From Citrobacter youngae ATCC 29220 (GTDB lineage Bacteria > Pseudomonadota > Gammaproteobacteria > Enterobacterales > Enterobacteriaceae), in the NCBI RefSeq assembly GCF_000155975.1, contig NZ_GG730300.1, positions 536,159-600,158 on the forward strand: 64,000 nt of DNA, read 5' to 3'. This document shows, one piece after another, positions 9,746 to 17,543 of the stretch. Within the stretch, counting starts at the first letter, position 1. Every line of letters begins with the position of its first letter. Both the position numbers and the translations under genes were made by a program. Under the pieces are notes generated by a model. The model was given only the letters and a program-made list of their open reading frames with translations. It did no database searches and had not been told where the DNA came from.

Positions 9746-10471
9746 ATGTTGCCAGGACGCTGCAAGAACGCAATTCTTATTAGTAAATTACCGATAGTAC
9801 AAACCGGGCTTAAAGGTGTTATGCAGGGGCGGTTCGCTGATTACGGACTTACCTACTGTCGTTCCGTTGAAGAACTGACACTGTTGCAGCTGCGGTGCGC
9901 TGATTTGGTGATTGCTGATTTATCCGGAGACTGTAGTCATCCTCGTTCAGTCTGCGAACAATATTATTCTTTATTATCTCAATACCGTGATATTCACTGG
10001 GTGTTTCTCGTTTCTCGTGTTTTTTACCCTCTGGCCATTGAGCTGCTGATGTGCCCTGTTAGTTCGCTGCTGTCTGACGCCGAGCCGATTGAAAGTTTGG
10101 TGAATGTTATTCTCGCGGGAAATACCCGAGCGGAGAGAATTAGCAAGTCGCTGCTCTCTCCGCCCGTGATGCCGGAGCCGGCAGACCATAGCGCCCGCTC
10201 AATTGTACTGACTCTCTCGGAGAGGAAAGTGCTGAGACTCCTGGGAAAAGGTTGGGGAATTAATCAGATTGCGACATTGCTGAAGAAAAGCAATAAAACA
10301 ATCAGTGCCCAAAAGAACAGCGCTATGCGTCGCTTATCAATACACAGTAATGCAGAAATGTACGCATGGATAAACAGTTCTCAAGGATCGCGAGAGCTGA
10401 ATTTACCTTCAGTTTATGGAGAGGCTACGGAATGGAAAGCCGAAGCATTAAAAGAAACGTCGCACTTGTAG
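9746..10471 (+). CDS. yjjQ: LuxR/FixJ-type transcriptional regulator YjjQ
   Basis: The 241-residue protein equals E. coli YjjQ in length. Residues 1-140 form a degenerate receiver-like domain lacking the usual phospho-acceptor arrangement; residues 155-208 are a LuxR-type helix-turn-helix ([20 protein letters not shown] onward). In E. coli YjjQ represses flagellar and capsule-related genes and forms an operon with bglJ that is normally silenced by H-NS and turned on by LeuO. The next gene starts 40 bp before its end. The start ATG follows GTGGAGGGGAT. Confidence 0.94.
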   Translation: MLPGRCKNAILISKLPIVQTGLKGVMQGRFADYGLTYCRSVEELTLLQLRCADLVIADLSGDCSHPRSVCEQYYSLLSQYRDIHWVFLVSRVFYPLAIELLMCPVSSLLSDAEPIESLVNVILAGNTRAERISKSLLSPPVMPEPADHSARSIVLTLSERKVLRLLGKGWGINQIATLLKKSNKTISAQKNSAMRRLSIHSNAEMYAWINSSQGSRELNLPSVYGEATEWKAEALKETSHL

Positions 10472-11109
10472 AAAAGTGTGCGATGAGTAGCGTGGGTATT
10501 AAGAGTTTATTTAATACCATGCCGGATAACCAATATAAACTTCATCTCTTTTCTAACCAGCCAGACTTTAGTCAGGCGATGTTAAAAATGCCGTTTTCGG
10601 CCGTTATTTTTTCTCTCTCTGCTATCAGAACCGATCGCAGAGCTGGATTAGCGCATCTGACGGAGCTGGCGATTCATTTCCCTCGCATCAGGCGTGTGGT
10701 TATTGCCGACGACGATGCCGAGGCGCGTTTAATTGGTTCTCTGTCGCCATTGCCGTTAGATGGCGTGGTGAGCAAATCGTCTTCGTTAACGGTGCTGCAG
10801 GAGGCACTATTTACGGCCCTGAATTGCTCCAGCCGGGGAACCGAAGGTTCGAAAAACCATTGGTACATCAATCAAAGCCGGATGCTCAGCCCGACAGAAC
10901 GCGAAATACTGCGCTTTATGTCGAATGGCTATTCAATGCCGCAGATTGCGGTGCAGCTTGAGCGGAACATTAAAACTATTCGGGCACATAAATTTAATGT
11001 GATGTCCAAACTGGGCGTGAGCTCAGATGCCGGACTGCTGGATGCTGCCGATATCCTGCTGTACCTGCGCGCAGGAGACCCAGCCCCTTTTCTGCAGGCA
11101 GCTTCTTAA
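10432..11109 (+). CDS. bglJ: LuxR-type transcriptional regulator BglJ
   Basis: Starting at the ATG at 10432, preceded by GGAGAGG, the product has 225 residues, the E. coli BglJ length, and overlaps yjjQ by 40 bp in another frame. The N-terminal part is receiver-like without a clear phosphorylation site ([15 protein letters not shown] region); residues 152-205 form the LuxR helix-turn-helix ([20 protein letters not shown] onward). BglJ acts as a heterodimer with RcsB and in E. coli relieves H-NS silencing of bgl and other loci. Nearby carbohydrate-PTS genes could be targets, which is conjecture. Confidence 0.93.
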   Translation: MESRSIKRNVALVEKCAMSSVGIKSLFNTMPDNQYKLHLFSNQPDFSQAMLKMPFSAVIFSLSAIRTDRRAGLAHLTELAIHFPRIRRVVIADDDAEARLIGSLSPLPLDGVVSKSSSLTVLQEALFTALNCSSRGTEGSKNHWYINQSRMLSPTEREILRFMSNGYSMPQIAVQLERNIKTIRAHKFNVMSKLGVSSDAGLLDAADILLYLRAGDPAPFLQAAS

Positions 11110-11130
11110 CAGGCAATATCAGATCGATTC

Positions 11131-11153
11131 GTGCCGGGTTAAGTTACCGGCAC
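11131..11153. terminator. Hairpin between bglJ and the YbaK-like gene
   Basis: A perfect 7-bp stem GTGCCGG/CCGGCAC with a 9-nt loop sits 22 bp after bglJ and 14 bp before the convergent gene's stop. No T-run follows, so it is a likely but not strong terminator. Confidence 0.45.
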
Positions 11154-11166
11154 GGGGCGTGAAGCA

Positions 11167-11625
11167 TCACTGACACACATCCACCCAGGTGGCGGAAGTC
11201 AGTTCAGCCATCCTTTCCGGCGTGATACGAACGGCACTATGGATGGCGCCTGCGGCTGGCAGCACTTCAGCGTAATGCTTCAATGAGACGTCGCAGTACA
11301 CTGAAATCGGCGTTTCCAGCCCGAAAGGGCAAACGCCGCCAACGGGATGACCCGTCGCGTTCACCACTTCATCGCTGCTCAACATACGGGCTTTAGCGCC
11401 GAACGTACTCTTCAGCTTTTTGTTATCCAGTCGGGCATCACCTTTGGCGACGACCAGAATAATGTCGTTCTTTACCTTCAGCGAGAGCGTTTTCGCGATC
11501 TGGCCTGGTTCGACGTTATGGGCTTTCGCTGCCAGATCGACGGTAGCCGTACTCTGATCTAATTCGATGATCTCAATATCGGGTGCATGTTGTGCCAAAA
11601 ATTGGCGTACTGATTGCAAACTCAT
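11167..11625 (-). CDS. YbaK/EbsC-family (aminoacyl-tRNA editing) protein
   Basis: The 152-residue protein belongs to the YbaK/ProXp family of free-standing deacylases that clear mischarged tRNA. It shows the conserved lysine context IAKT (K45), the RLDNKKL segment (66-72) and GGVCPFG (96-102), the usual signature. It is distinct from core YbaK and is absent from this place in E. coli K-12, so it is an accessory paralogue. Start chosen at the ATG at 11623-11625 because GGAGAGAAG lies directly upstream; an in-frame ATG 11 codons earlier has no such site. Substrate amino acid is unknown. It is divergent from the orphan EIIC gene. Confidence 0.85.
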   Translation of the reverse strand: MSLQSVRQFLAQHAPDIEIIELDQSTATVDLAAKAHNVEPGQIAKTLSLKVKNDIILVVAKGDARLDNKKLKSTFGAKARMLSSDEVVNATGHPVGGVCPFGLETPISVYCDVSLKHYAEVLPAAGAIHSAVRITPERMAELTSATWVDVCQ

Positions 11626-11770
11626 TCTTCTCTCCAAATCGCCTACGGGCAGCTCCATACAGCAGAAAACCGCATGGCGTAATTTGTCATAGGGGCAAGC
11701 TCGCTGTAAATATTTTAATGTAACAACATGGCAACATTGGCAGTTTTTCGATCGTCTTCACAATCAAAGA

Positions 11771-11791
11771 AACCGGTTACAGTAACCGGTT
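11771..11791. promoter_or_regulatory. Perfect 21-bp palindrome, probable operator
   Basis: Two 10-bp arms, AACCGGTTAC and GTAACCGGTT, flank a single central A with no mismatch. The dyad lies in the divergent gap between the YbaK-like gene and the EIIC gene, upstream of a possible promoter (TTGTCA at 11824-11829, TAATAA at 11846-11851, 16-bp spacer). Symmetry and place suggest an operator; the regulator is unknown and no regulator gene is adjacent except bglJ. Confidence 0.6.
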
Positions 11792-11860
11792 GCAGAATGT
11801 TGAAATGACGATTAATACTGAAGTTGTCACTTCCTCTGTATCACATAATAAGAGCCATCT

Positions 11861-12001
11861 ATGAAACTTAACTCAAAATGCAGTAGTGCTGGCGTTCTTC
11901 CTGGCACGGTTGCGAAAAAGTGTAATGGGCTTTACGTGGTGATGTTGATGCCAGCATGCTTGCAGGATTTTGCGCAACGGGAGAGCGGCTATGTCTACTA
12001 A
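11861..12001 (+). CDS. Possible 46-residue leader peptide overlapping the EIIC start
   Basis: An ATG at 11861, preceded by AAGAG, opens a 46-codon frame that ends with TAA at 11999-12001, overlapping the first 11 bases of the EIIC gene in another frame. Such an overlap would allow translational coupling. The peptide has four cysteines and no run of one amino acid that would point to attenuation. It has no family I recognise. It could be an accidental frame or a remnant of a lost upstream gene; the -10-like element only about 10 bp upstream argues against efficient translation. Confidence 0.3.
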   Translation: MKLNSKCSSAGVLPGTVAKKCNGLYVVMLMPACLQDFAQRESGYVY

Positions 12002-13334
12002 TCATGCTGTGTTTAATGTGATTTTCCGCTTTGTTGAAAACTACGTCAGCCCTGTTGCCGGGCGTATCTCTTCACAACGTCATGTGATGGCAATCCGTGA
12101 TGGTTTTATTTCGGCTATGCCCTTTATGATCGTAGGCTCGTTTTTGTTGGTTTTTGCCTACCCGCCATTTTCTCCTGATACCACGTGGGGATTTGCCCGC
12201 GCATGGCTGGATATGGCAAAACAGTTTGAAGGCCAGATCCTCACACCGTTTGATATGACGATGGGGATCATGTCGGTCTACATATGTGCGGCTATCGCTT
12301 ATAACCTGGGTAAGCACTATGTGAAGTCGCATCAGTTAGATCCGTTTATGTGCGCAATGCTGTCCATCATGGCTTTTTTGCTGATTGCCGCGCCGAAAAC
12401 CAAAGGCGCGATGCCCGTTGATAGCCTGGGAGGGACGGGGATTTTCACCGCTATCCTGGTGGCGATTTACTGCGTTGAAATGATGCGTTTTCTGAAGGCG
12501 CATAACATCGGCATCCGTTTACCCGATCAGGTGCCGCCAATGATCAAAAACTCTTTCGATCTGCTGATCCCGGTGCTGGTGGTGGTGCTGACGCTATACC
12601 CGCTGAGCCTGGTGATTCAGTCGCAGTTTGACATGCTGATCCCGCAGGCGATTATGGCCATCTTTAAACCACTGGTGTCCGCCGCAGATTCTCTCCCGGC
12701 GATACTGCTGGCCGTGTTGATTGGTCATCTGCTGTGGTTTGCTGGGATTCATGGCGCGGCGATTGTGTCGGGGATGCTGCAAATGTTCTGGCTAACCAAT
12801 CTCGGGATGAACCAGTCGGCGCTGGCGCAGGGCGCGCCTTTGCCACACATCTTTATGGAGGCGTTCTGGACGTTTTTCATCGTGGTTGGCGGATCCGGCG
12901 CGACAATGGGGCTGGTGATTTGCTATCTGCGCAGCCGTTCGGCTCATTTACGTTCGATTGGGCGTTTGAGCGTGGTCCCCAGCATTTTTAATATTAACGA
13001 ACCGGTGATTTTCGGTACGCCGATTGTCATGAATCCCGTGTTCTTTATCCCGTTTCTGCTGGCCCCGATGGTGAATGCGGTGCTGGCCTGGGCGGCGATG
13101 AAGCTGGATTTAATTGGACGGGTAATTTCCGTCGTTCCCTGGACCGCGCCAGCACCGGTCGGCGCGGCCTGGGCATTAGGCTGGGATTATCGTGCGGCCA
13201 TCCTGGTGGTCCTGTTAGCGCTGGTGTCGGCAATCATCTACTTCCCGTTCTTTAAGGTCTATGAAAAGCAGCTACTGGCGCAGGAAAAAGAAGAAGCACA
13301 GCGTATAGAAGAGGAAAATCAGCAAGTTGCATGA
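11991..13334 (+). CDS. Orphan PTS EIIC, lactose/cellobiose family
   Basis: This 447-residue membrane protein matches the lactose/cellobiose (CelB/ChbC-like) EIIC family: about ten hydrophobic segments, a central GIHGAAIVSGMLQMF segment and the signature NINEPVIFGTPIVMNPVFFIPF. Such channels need a separate EIIA and EIIB, but neither is in this neighbourhood, nor is a phospho-glycosidase. It must borrow partners encoded elsewhere or be a remnant. The start ATG at 11991 has GGGAGAG 5 nt upstream. It is inserted between bglJ and fhuF relative to E. coli K-12. The C-terminal tail is charged (EKEEAQRIEEE). Sugar unknown; a beta-glucoside or chitobiose-like compound is the family default. Confidence 0.88.
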   Translation: MSTNHAVFNVIFRFVENYVSPVAGRISSQRHVMAIRDGFISAMPFMIVGSFLLVFAYPPFSPDTTWGFARAWLDMAKQFEGQILTPFDMTMGIMSVYICAAIAYNLGKHYVKSHQLDPFMCAMLSIMAFLLIAAPKTKGAMPVDSLGGTGIFTAILVAIYCVEMMRFLKAHNIGIRLPDQVPPMIKNSFDLLIPVLVVVLTLYPLSLVIQSQFDMLIPQAIMAIFKPLVSAADSLPAILLAVLIGHLLWFAGIHGAAIVSGMLQMFWLTNLGMNQSALAQGAPLPHIFMEAFWTFFIVVGGSGATMGLVICYLRSRSAHLRSIGRLSVVPSIFNINEPVIFGTPIVMNPVFFIPFLLAPMVNAVLAWAAMKLDLIGRVISVVPWTAPAPVGAAWALGWDYRAAILVVLLALVSAIIYFPFFKVYEKQLLAQEKEEAQRIEEENQQVA

Positions 13335-13339
13335 AATAC

Positions 13340-13365
13340 AGGCGAGGGGCTACGGCTTCTCGCCT
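13340..13365. terminator. Bidirectional hairpin between EIIC gene and fhuF
   Basis: A 7-bp stem AGGCGAG/CTCGCCT with a 12-nt loop lies between convergent genes and overlaps the fhuF stop codon. Tails are only modestly T-rich on either strand. Confidence 0.5.
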
Positions 13366-14152
13366 ATTTCAGCGTGCAGTCACCGCATTGCTGAACATCG
13401 GGCAGGCGGTAACGCTGGCAGCAGGTTCTGCGGACCAGTAGCCCTTCGCGTGGCACAACAGTGCGCCACAGTGGATTAGCCTGGCCGCAGGAGAGTTGTT
13501 TCTCAAAAAAACAGGTCTGGCGCAGCGTGTTCAGCAATTCTTCACCTAACAACGGCTTCATTTCCGTTAAATACCAGTGAATTAAATATCCGGTATTGCT
13601 CCAGATAAGTTTGGCGTTGATCTCGCCTGTTGCTTCCAGCGCCTGCACAACCGGTGTGAGCGCCGAGAGAATCAGCGTTTCCATGCGTTGTTGAGGAGAC
13701 AGGGCAGTAGTCTGGTGATCCTGATGTACGTCGATCCAGAAGCAGGCTGCACGGCCCGTTTCGTGAAACTCAACGCGCATGTGTTCAGGCGAGACGTCAA
13801 TGGCCTCTTTTTGCGTTAGCAGGGCCACCATAAGCGGGGGCATCATCAGACCGATATACCATTGCGCCCAGAGAGAAATCAGCGGCTTATGTTCGCGCGG
13901 CAGCGTGGGCTGGTTGCGATAGATATGGTCCGCATAGACAGCCAACAGCGAACGGAGCGTTGCTGGTTGGGTCCATTCGTGCAGCGTCATTGCACCCGGC
14001 ACGGGCGTTTCGTCAAGACGAATGAAGTCCAGCAGGTGCTCACGGGTTTTGGCTATCGTTTCGCGTACAGCAGCAGCCAGCGAGGGCATCTTTGCAGGGA
14101 GATGGCTACGCCAGATAACATCTTCAACGAGCGGTGCGGAACGATAAGCCAT
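13364..14152 (-). CDS. fhuF: Ferric-siderophore reductase FhuF
   Basis: FhuF is a cytoplasmic [2Fe-2S] protein that reduces iron in hydroxamate siderophores (ferrioxamine, coprogen) after uptake. The 262 residues equal E. coli FhuF, and the C-terminal CC-x10-C-x2-C cluster motif is intact (C244, C245, C256, C259). The gene is single and preceded by a Fur-box-like sequence at 14176-14195, fitting iron repression. Its stop overlaps a hairpin shared with the convergent EIIC gene. Confidence 0.96.
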   Translation of the reverse strand: MAYRSAPLVEDVIWRSHLPAKMPSLAAAVRETIAKTREHLLDFIRLDETPVPGAMTLHEWTQPATLRSLLAVYADHIYRNQPTLPREHKPLISLWAQWYIGLMMPPLMVALLTQKEAIDVSPEHMRVEFHETGRAACFWIDVHQDHQTTALSPQQRMETLILSALTPVVQALEATGEINAKLIWSNTGYLIHWYLTEMKPLLGEELLNTLRQTCFFEKQLSCGQANPLWRTVVPREGLLVRRTCCQRYRLPDVQQCGDCTLK

Positions 14153-14175
14153 GGCAATATAAGGATGTTAATCTA

Positions 14176-14195
14176 AATGATAATGATTGCTAATC
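14176..14195. promoter_or_regulatory. Fur-box-like sequence upstream of fhuF
   Basis: The stretch AATGATAATGATTGCTAATC, 24 bp upstream of the fhuF ATG, contains two near-GATAAT repeats and an inverted AAT, in keeping with the Fur consensus GATAATGATAATCATTATC. Fur control of fhuF is established in E. coli. Confidence 0.7.
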
Positions 14196-14260
14196 CTATA
14201 GTTGACCATGAACGATGGCAAGATCTTTGTCGCGATGTCGGGCGCCATCGCACAGATAGC

Positions 14261-15337
14261 TCAGAGTGAAGGGCGATTTACCCACAGCTCTTCGCTGACC
14301 AGCGTGTTGTTACGCCCAAGATTTTTCGCCTCGTACAGGGCCTTATCCGCTCTGGCGATAGCTGCCTCAATATCCTGCTCTACCAGAGGCGCAATGCCGA
14401 TGCTGACGGTCACGTTGGTTGCCACGCTTTCGTTAAACATGTGGGGAATTTTAAGATCGTACACTTTCTGGCGAATACGCTCGGCGGCAGCCTGTGCCTG
14501 CTGTGGGTCGATCGCGGTCAGCAAAACCATGAATTCTTCGCCGCCAAAACGCGCCACCACATCACGGGAACGGACAGAATCACGAATGGCGGCAGAGACG
14601 CGGATCAGCGCCTGGTCACCCATCATATGCCCATAATGATCGTTATAGGCTTTGAAGTGGTCGATATCCAGTAACAGGACGTAGTGCTTCGAGTTGCTCA
14701 GAGCCAACAGCGTATCAAGCCTGTGTTGCAGCCCCCGGCGATTATATAAACCGGTAAGCGGGTCGAGCATACTCAGCCCGTTCAGCGTTTCCCGTTCCTC
14801 CAGCAGTTTGTACATCAGCTGCTGGGCGAAGCCATCGTAGCGCTTTTGTATCACATGCTGGATGGCGATCCCGGCCATCGGTAACGCCATAAAATAGAAA
14901 ATTCGCAAACTATGCTCACTGCCGTTCAGCCATAAACAGACGCCGACGGAGGGCAATGAATGAAGCGTAAATGCGATGATATTATTGGCAAAAGCGATAG
15001 ATCCAATAAACAGCACGCTAAGAAGCGCGATTAACAGAAAATAATAATCATTATGCCCCAGCGTGGAATATTTCTGGAAAATATGGAATGCCCATAACAC
15101 GCCAAAAACGATTGAAATAAAAGGGAGATTAATTTTTTTATCCGCGTATTTCCCATGCCATATTAGCAACAGCGCACTGGCGATCAGTATCAGCAGAGCC
15201 GGTACAGATAAGGCTTTGACGGCAAAAAGCGGGAAAAAAAGCGTAAACAGCGCGGAGACTGCGTTGAGAAGCAGAAACAAACGTAAAGAGAGTTGATATT
15301 TTTTAGTGCGCAGCGCTCGCCAGGATTGTACTGTCAT
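14261..15337 (-). CDS. Membrane-anchored diguanylate cyclase (GGDEF domain)
   Basis: The 358-residue protein has an N-terminal membrane region of about five or six segments (20-160, MASE-like, no recognised ligand motif) and a C-terminal GGDEF domain from about 185. The active-site motif is GGEEF (265-269), a functional variant, and RSRD at 256-259 is the product-inhibition I-site exactly five residues upstream. LLLDIDHFKAYND carries the metal- and substrate-binding residues, so c-di-GMP synthesis is expected. It resembles the Salmonella STM4551 type found beside the leu tRNA genes; E. coli K-12 lacks it here. No EAL domain is present. Confidence 0.9.
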   Translation of the reverse strand: MTVQSWRALRTKKYQLSLRLFLLLNAVSALFTLFFPLFAVKALSVPALLILIASALLLIWHGKYADKKINLPFISIVFGVLWAFHIFQKYSTLGHNDYYFLLIALLSVLFIGSIAFANNIIAFTLHSLPSVGVCLWLNGSEHSLRIFYFMALPMAGIAIQHVIQKRYDGFAQQLMYKLLEERETLNGLSMLDPLTGLYNRRGLQHRLDTLLALSNSKHYVLLLDIDHFKAYNDHYGHMMGDQALIRVSAAIRDSVRSRDVVARFGGEEFMVLLTAIDPQQAQAAAERIRQKVYDLKIPHMFNESVATNVTVSIGIAPLVEQDIEAAIARADKALYEAKNLGRNNTLVSEELWVNRPSL

Positions 15338-15529
15338 AGGTAAATATTGTTAGTTATCTGTAATATACGAAGATGTGTTGGTAAATAAAACAAATAACGA
15401 ACGGGGTATCATTCGCTGAGGTCTTTATTGTTTTTAGCTGAAGCATTAACCGGCGAGCAATTTATCACCTTAGGTTATTCATGTCATCAATCGTTAAGTA
15501 AAACTCATATAAATGATAGTATCCCCTGG

Positions 15530-15574
15530 CTGACAAATGAGAAAATATATCATATGATATTGGTTATCATTATC
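15530..15574 (+). promoter_or_regulatory. Promoter with overlapping Fur box upstream of DUF1435 gene
   Basis: CTGACA at 15530-15535 and TATGAT at 15553-15558 are spaced 17 bp, a good sigma-70 pair. A Fur-box-like 19-mer, GATATTGGTTATCATTATC at 15556-15574, matches the consensus at 16 of 19 positions and covers the -10 end and expected start of transcription. This arrangement predicts iron repression of the downstream small membrane protein. Confidence 0.65.
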
Positions 15575-15592
15575 AGTGCTATAGGTGGAACC

Positions 15593-15829
15593 ATGTTGCA
15601 ACGTACGCTGGGCAGTGGATGGGGTGTTCTGCTGCCGGGGATACTCATTGCCGGGATGGCATTTACCGACCTGTCGGTCTACGTGTGGAAGGCGATGATT
15701 GTGTTAGGATTACTACTGACTTCGCTCATGCTTTACCACAAACGCTTACGGCACTTTATTCTGTTACCTTCATGCGCGGCGCTGATCGGCGGCATTATGC
15801 TGGTAATGATGAACTGGAATCAGGGATGA
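15593..15829 (+). CDS. DUF1435 small inner-membrane protein
   Basis: From the ATG at 15593 the product is 78 residues (MLQRTLGSGWGVLLPGILI...), matching the roughly 80-residue DUF1435 family of enterobacterial membrane proteins of unknown function (STM4552 type). It is almost wholly hydrophobic with about three membrane segments separated by a short basic loop (YHKRLRHF). AGGTGG lies 4 nt upstream of this ATG. The same frame is open from 15428 with another ATG at 15554, but that ATG falls in the probable promoter/Fur box, so the short form is preferred. Iron control is inferred from that site. Confidence 0.75.
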   Translation: MLQRTLGSGWGVLLPGILIAGMAFTDLSVYVWKAMIVLGLLLTSLMLYHKRLRHFILLPSCAALIGGIMLVMMNWNQG

Positions 15830-15868
15830 GCAAAGCAGGGAAGAAAATCAGGAGGAAAATAAGATTAT

Positions 15869-15954
15869 TGGTGCGAGGGGGGGGACTCGAACCCCCACAT
15901 CCTAAGGACACTAACACCTGAAGCTAGCGCGTCTACCAATTCCGCCACCTTCGC
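15869..15954 (-). tRNA. leuV: tRNA-Leu (anticodon CAG)
   Basis: The minus strand gives a class II tRNA beginning GCGAAGGTGGCGGAATTGG, with anticodon CAG in GCTTCAGGTG and encoded CCA end; 86 nt. The acceptor and T stems pair fully. It is third in the leuQPV-like transcript. Its variable arm (GTCC-TTA-GGAT) and T-loop (TTCGAGTC) differ from the first copy. Confidence 0.97.
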
Positions 15955-15985
15955 ACAGTCATCTTACTTTTTGATATCGCCTCGT

Positions 15986-16071
15986 TGGTGCGAGGGGGGG
16001 GACTCGAACCCCCACATCCTAAGGACACTAACACCTGAAGCTAGCGCGTCTACCAATTCCGCCACCTTCGC
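15986..16071 (-). tRNA. leuP: tRNA-Leu (anticodon CAG)
   Basis: This 86-nt tRNA is identical in its mature sequence to the leftmost copy, including CAG anticodon, short variable arm and CCA end. It lies 31 bp upstream of that copy on the same strand, in one transcript. Confidence 0.97.
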
Positions 16072-16099
16072 CCAGTGCGAGCAATATCAACGTGGATTA

Positions 16100-16186
16100 T
16101 GGTGCGAGGGGGGGGACTTGAACCCCCACGTCCGAAAGGACACTAACACCTGAAGCTAGCGCGTCTACCAATTCCGCCACCTTCGC
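16100..16186 (-). tRNA. leuQ: tRNA-Leu (anticodon CAG)
   Basis: The first gene of the cluster, 87 nt with CCA. It has the same body and CAG anticodon but a variable arm GTCC-TTTC-GGAC one base longer and T-loop TTCAAGTC, which is nearer the E. coli form. Confidence 0.97.
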
Positions 16187-16227
16187 ATACCATCGATACT
16201 CAAAAAGTATCGTTACCACGGAGGCGA

Positions 16228-16255
16228 ATTCTAGAGATTTTATGCCGGGCGTCAA
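16228..16255 (-). promoter_or_regulatory. Promoter of the leuQPV tRNA operon
   Basis: On the minus strand TTGACG (16250-16255) and TAGAAT (16228-16233) are 16 bp apart and followed by a C/G-rich discriminator (TCGCCTCCG), as expected for a strong, stringently controlled stable-RNA promoter. Confidence 0.8.
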
Positions 16256-16324
16256 CAGTTAATTATCGAACTTAATGTGATTGCCGAAAAAAAAGGCGTT
16301 TCTTCGGTTTTAAGCGTTTTATCC

Positions 16325-16403
16325 AGGCCGGATAAGCGATAGCGCCATCCGGCGTTGCCCGGCGTCACGCCGGATGGCGGCGTAAACGCCTTATCCGACC
16401 TGG
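16325..16403. repeat. REP pair (BIME) between leuQ and rsmC
   Basis: Two inverted REP units (GGCCGGATAAGCGATAGCGCC... and the facing CGCCGGATGGCGGCGTAAACGCC...) form a large imperfect hairpin in the gap just past the rsmC stop. Confidence 0.9.
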
Positions 16404-16408
16404 ATCAG

Positions 16409-17440
16409 TCAGGCTTTTTTCGCCTGGCGAGTCATGACGGTACGATAGACCTTGAAACGACCGGTTTGCGCGATAACTTCATGAAAACCGAACACCTCAT
16501 CCAGCACCTTCGGATAAGGCAGGAAGGCGTTAGCCACGATACGCAGTTCGCCGCCGCTGTTGAGATGACGCACAGCGCCGCGAATCAGCGTTTGCGCGGC
16601 ATCGAGGCTGGTCTGCAACCCATCGTGGAACGGTGGGTTGGAGATGATCATATCAAAGCGGCCCGTCACGTCAGAAAAGACGTTACTGGCGATCACATTT
16701 CCTTCTACACCGTTGGCAGCAAGCGTTGCCCGGCTGGCTTCAACGGCGGCTGCGCTTACATCACACAGGGTTAAACGGACTTTTGGCGAGTGGCTGGCTA
16801 AGGCGACGGAGAGTACGCCTGCGCCACACCCCACATCCAGAACTTTGCCTTTGGTATGCGGAGACAGCGTGGAGAGCAGCAATTGGCTGCCGACATCCAG
16901 ACCGTCACGGCTGAAGACGCCTGGCAGCGTTTTAATGGTCAGATTTTCTGTCTGGTATTCATCCCAGTATTTTTCTGCATCAAAGACCGGCTGTTTTTCC
17001 AGGCGACCATGATACAGGCCGCAACGACGCGCGCTGTCGATTTTGTTTAGCGGTGCGTATTCAGCCAGCATCTGCTCGGCGCTACGTACGCCGCTGCGGT
17101 TCTCGCCGACAACAAACACATCGGTGCCCACCGGTAACAGTGACAGAATGTTCATCAGCTGGAACTGAGCTTCCGGCTTATTCTTCGGCCAGTAGTAGAT
17201 CAGCGTATCGCTATCGGCAACGTCATCGGCCTGCGCGACGAGGCTGAAGCGGACGTTGTCACCCATCTGGCGGTTAAGCACCTGCCAGTGGTGAAGCTGC
17301 TGAGTGTGCGCGCGGCTGGCGGCGCTGTCGAAATGGGCTGGCAGGTCATCCTGCAAATCACCGGCAAACAGAATACGGCTTTGCTCGAAATCATCACTGT
17401 GGCGCAGCAAGACTTCACTTGCCGGGGTAAAAGCAGACAT
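16409..17440 (-). CDS. rsmC: 16S rRNA m2G1207 methyltransferase RsmC
   Basis: RsmC methylates G1207 of 16S rRNA in the 30S subunit using S-adenosylmethionine. The 343 residues equal the E. coli protein. It is a tandem of two methyltransferase-like domains: the N-terminal one (1-165) is degenerate and structural; the C-terminal one carries the SAM site LDVGCGAG (201-208) and the catalytic NPPF (268-271). It is divergent from holD across about 100 bp. Confidence 0.97.
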   Translation of the reverse strand: MSAFTPASEVLLRHSDDFEQSRILFAGDLQDDLPAHFDSAASRAHTQQLHHWQVLNRQMGDNVRFSLVAQADDVADSDTLIYYWPKNKPEAQFQLMNILSLLPVGTDVFVVGENRSGVRSAEQMLAEYAPLNKIDSARRCGLYHGRLEKQPVFDAEKYWDEYQTENLTIKTLPGVFSRDGLDVGSQLLLSTLSPHTKGKVLDVGCGAGVLSVALASHSPKVRLTLCDVSAAAVEASRATLAANGVEGNVIASNVFSDVTGRFDMIISNPPFHDGLQTSLDAAQTLIRGAVRHLNSGGELRIVANAFLPYPKVLDEVFGFHEVIAQTGRFKVYRTVMTRQAKKA

Positions 17441-17543
17441 GGGGTGCTCCTTAAATTGTACAGCGGGCGATTATAGTTGTTTGATGGCACGGATTCGACA
17501 AATTTGCTATATTTGCGCCCCTGATAGACAGGAGCGTTTCGCT

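Noticed and set aside
15428-15592. Longer DUF1435 protein of 133 residues
   Set aside because: The upstream part covers the likely promoter and Fur box, lacks a ribosome-binding site, and exceeds the family length of about 80.
15850-16190. tRNA-linked integration site with repeated 3' end of leuQPV
   Set aside because: The three repeats are complete tRNA genes of a standard operon; no integrase or extra partial tRNA copy is present.
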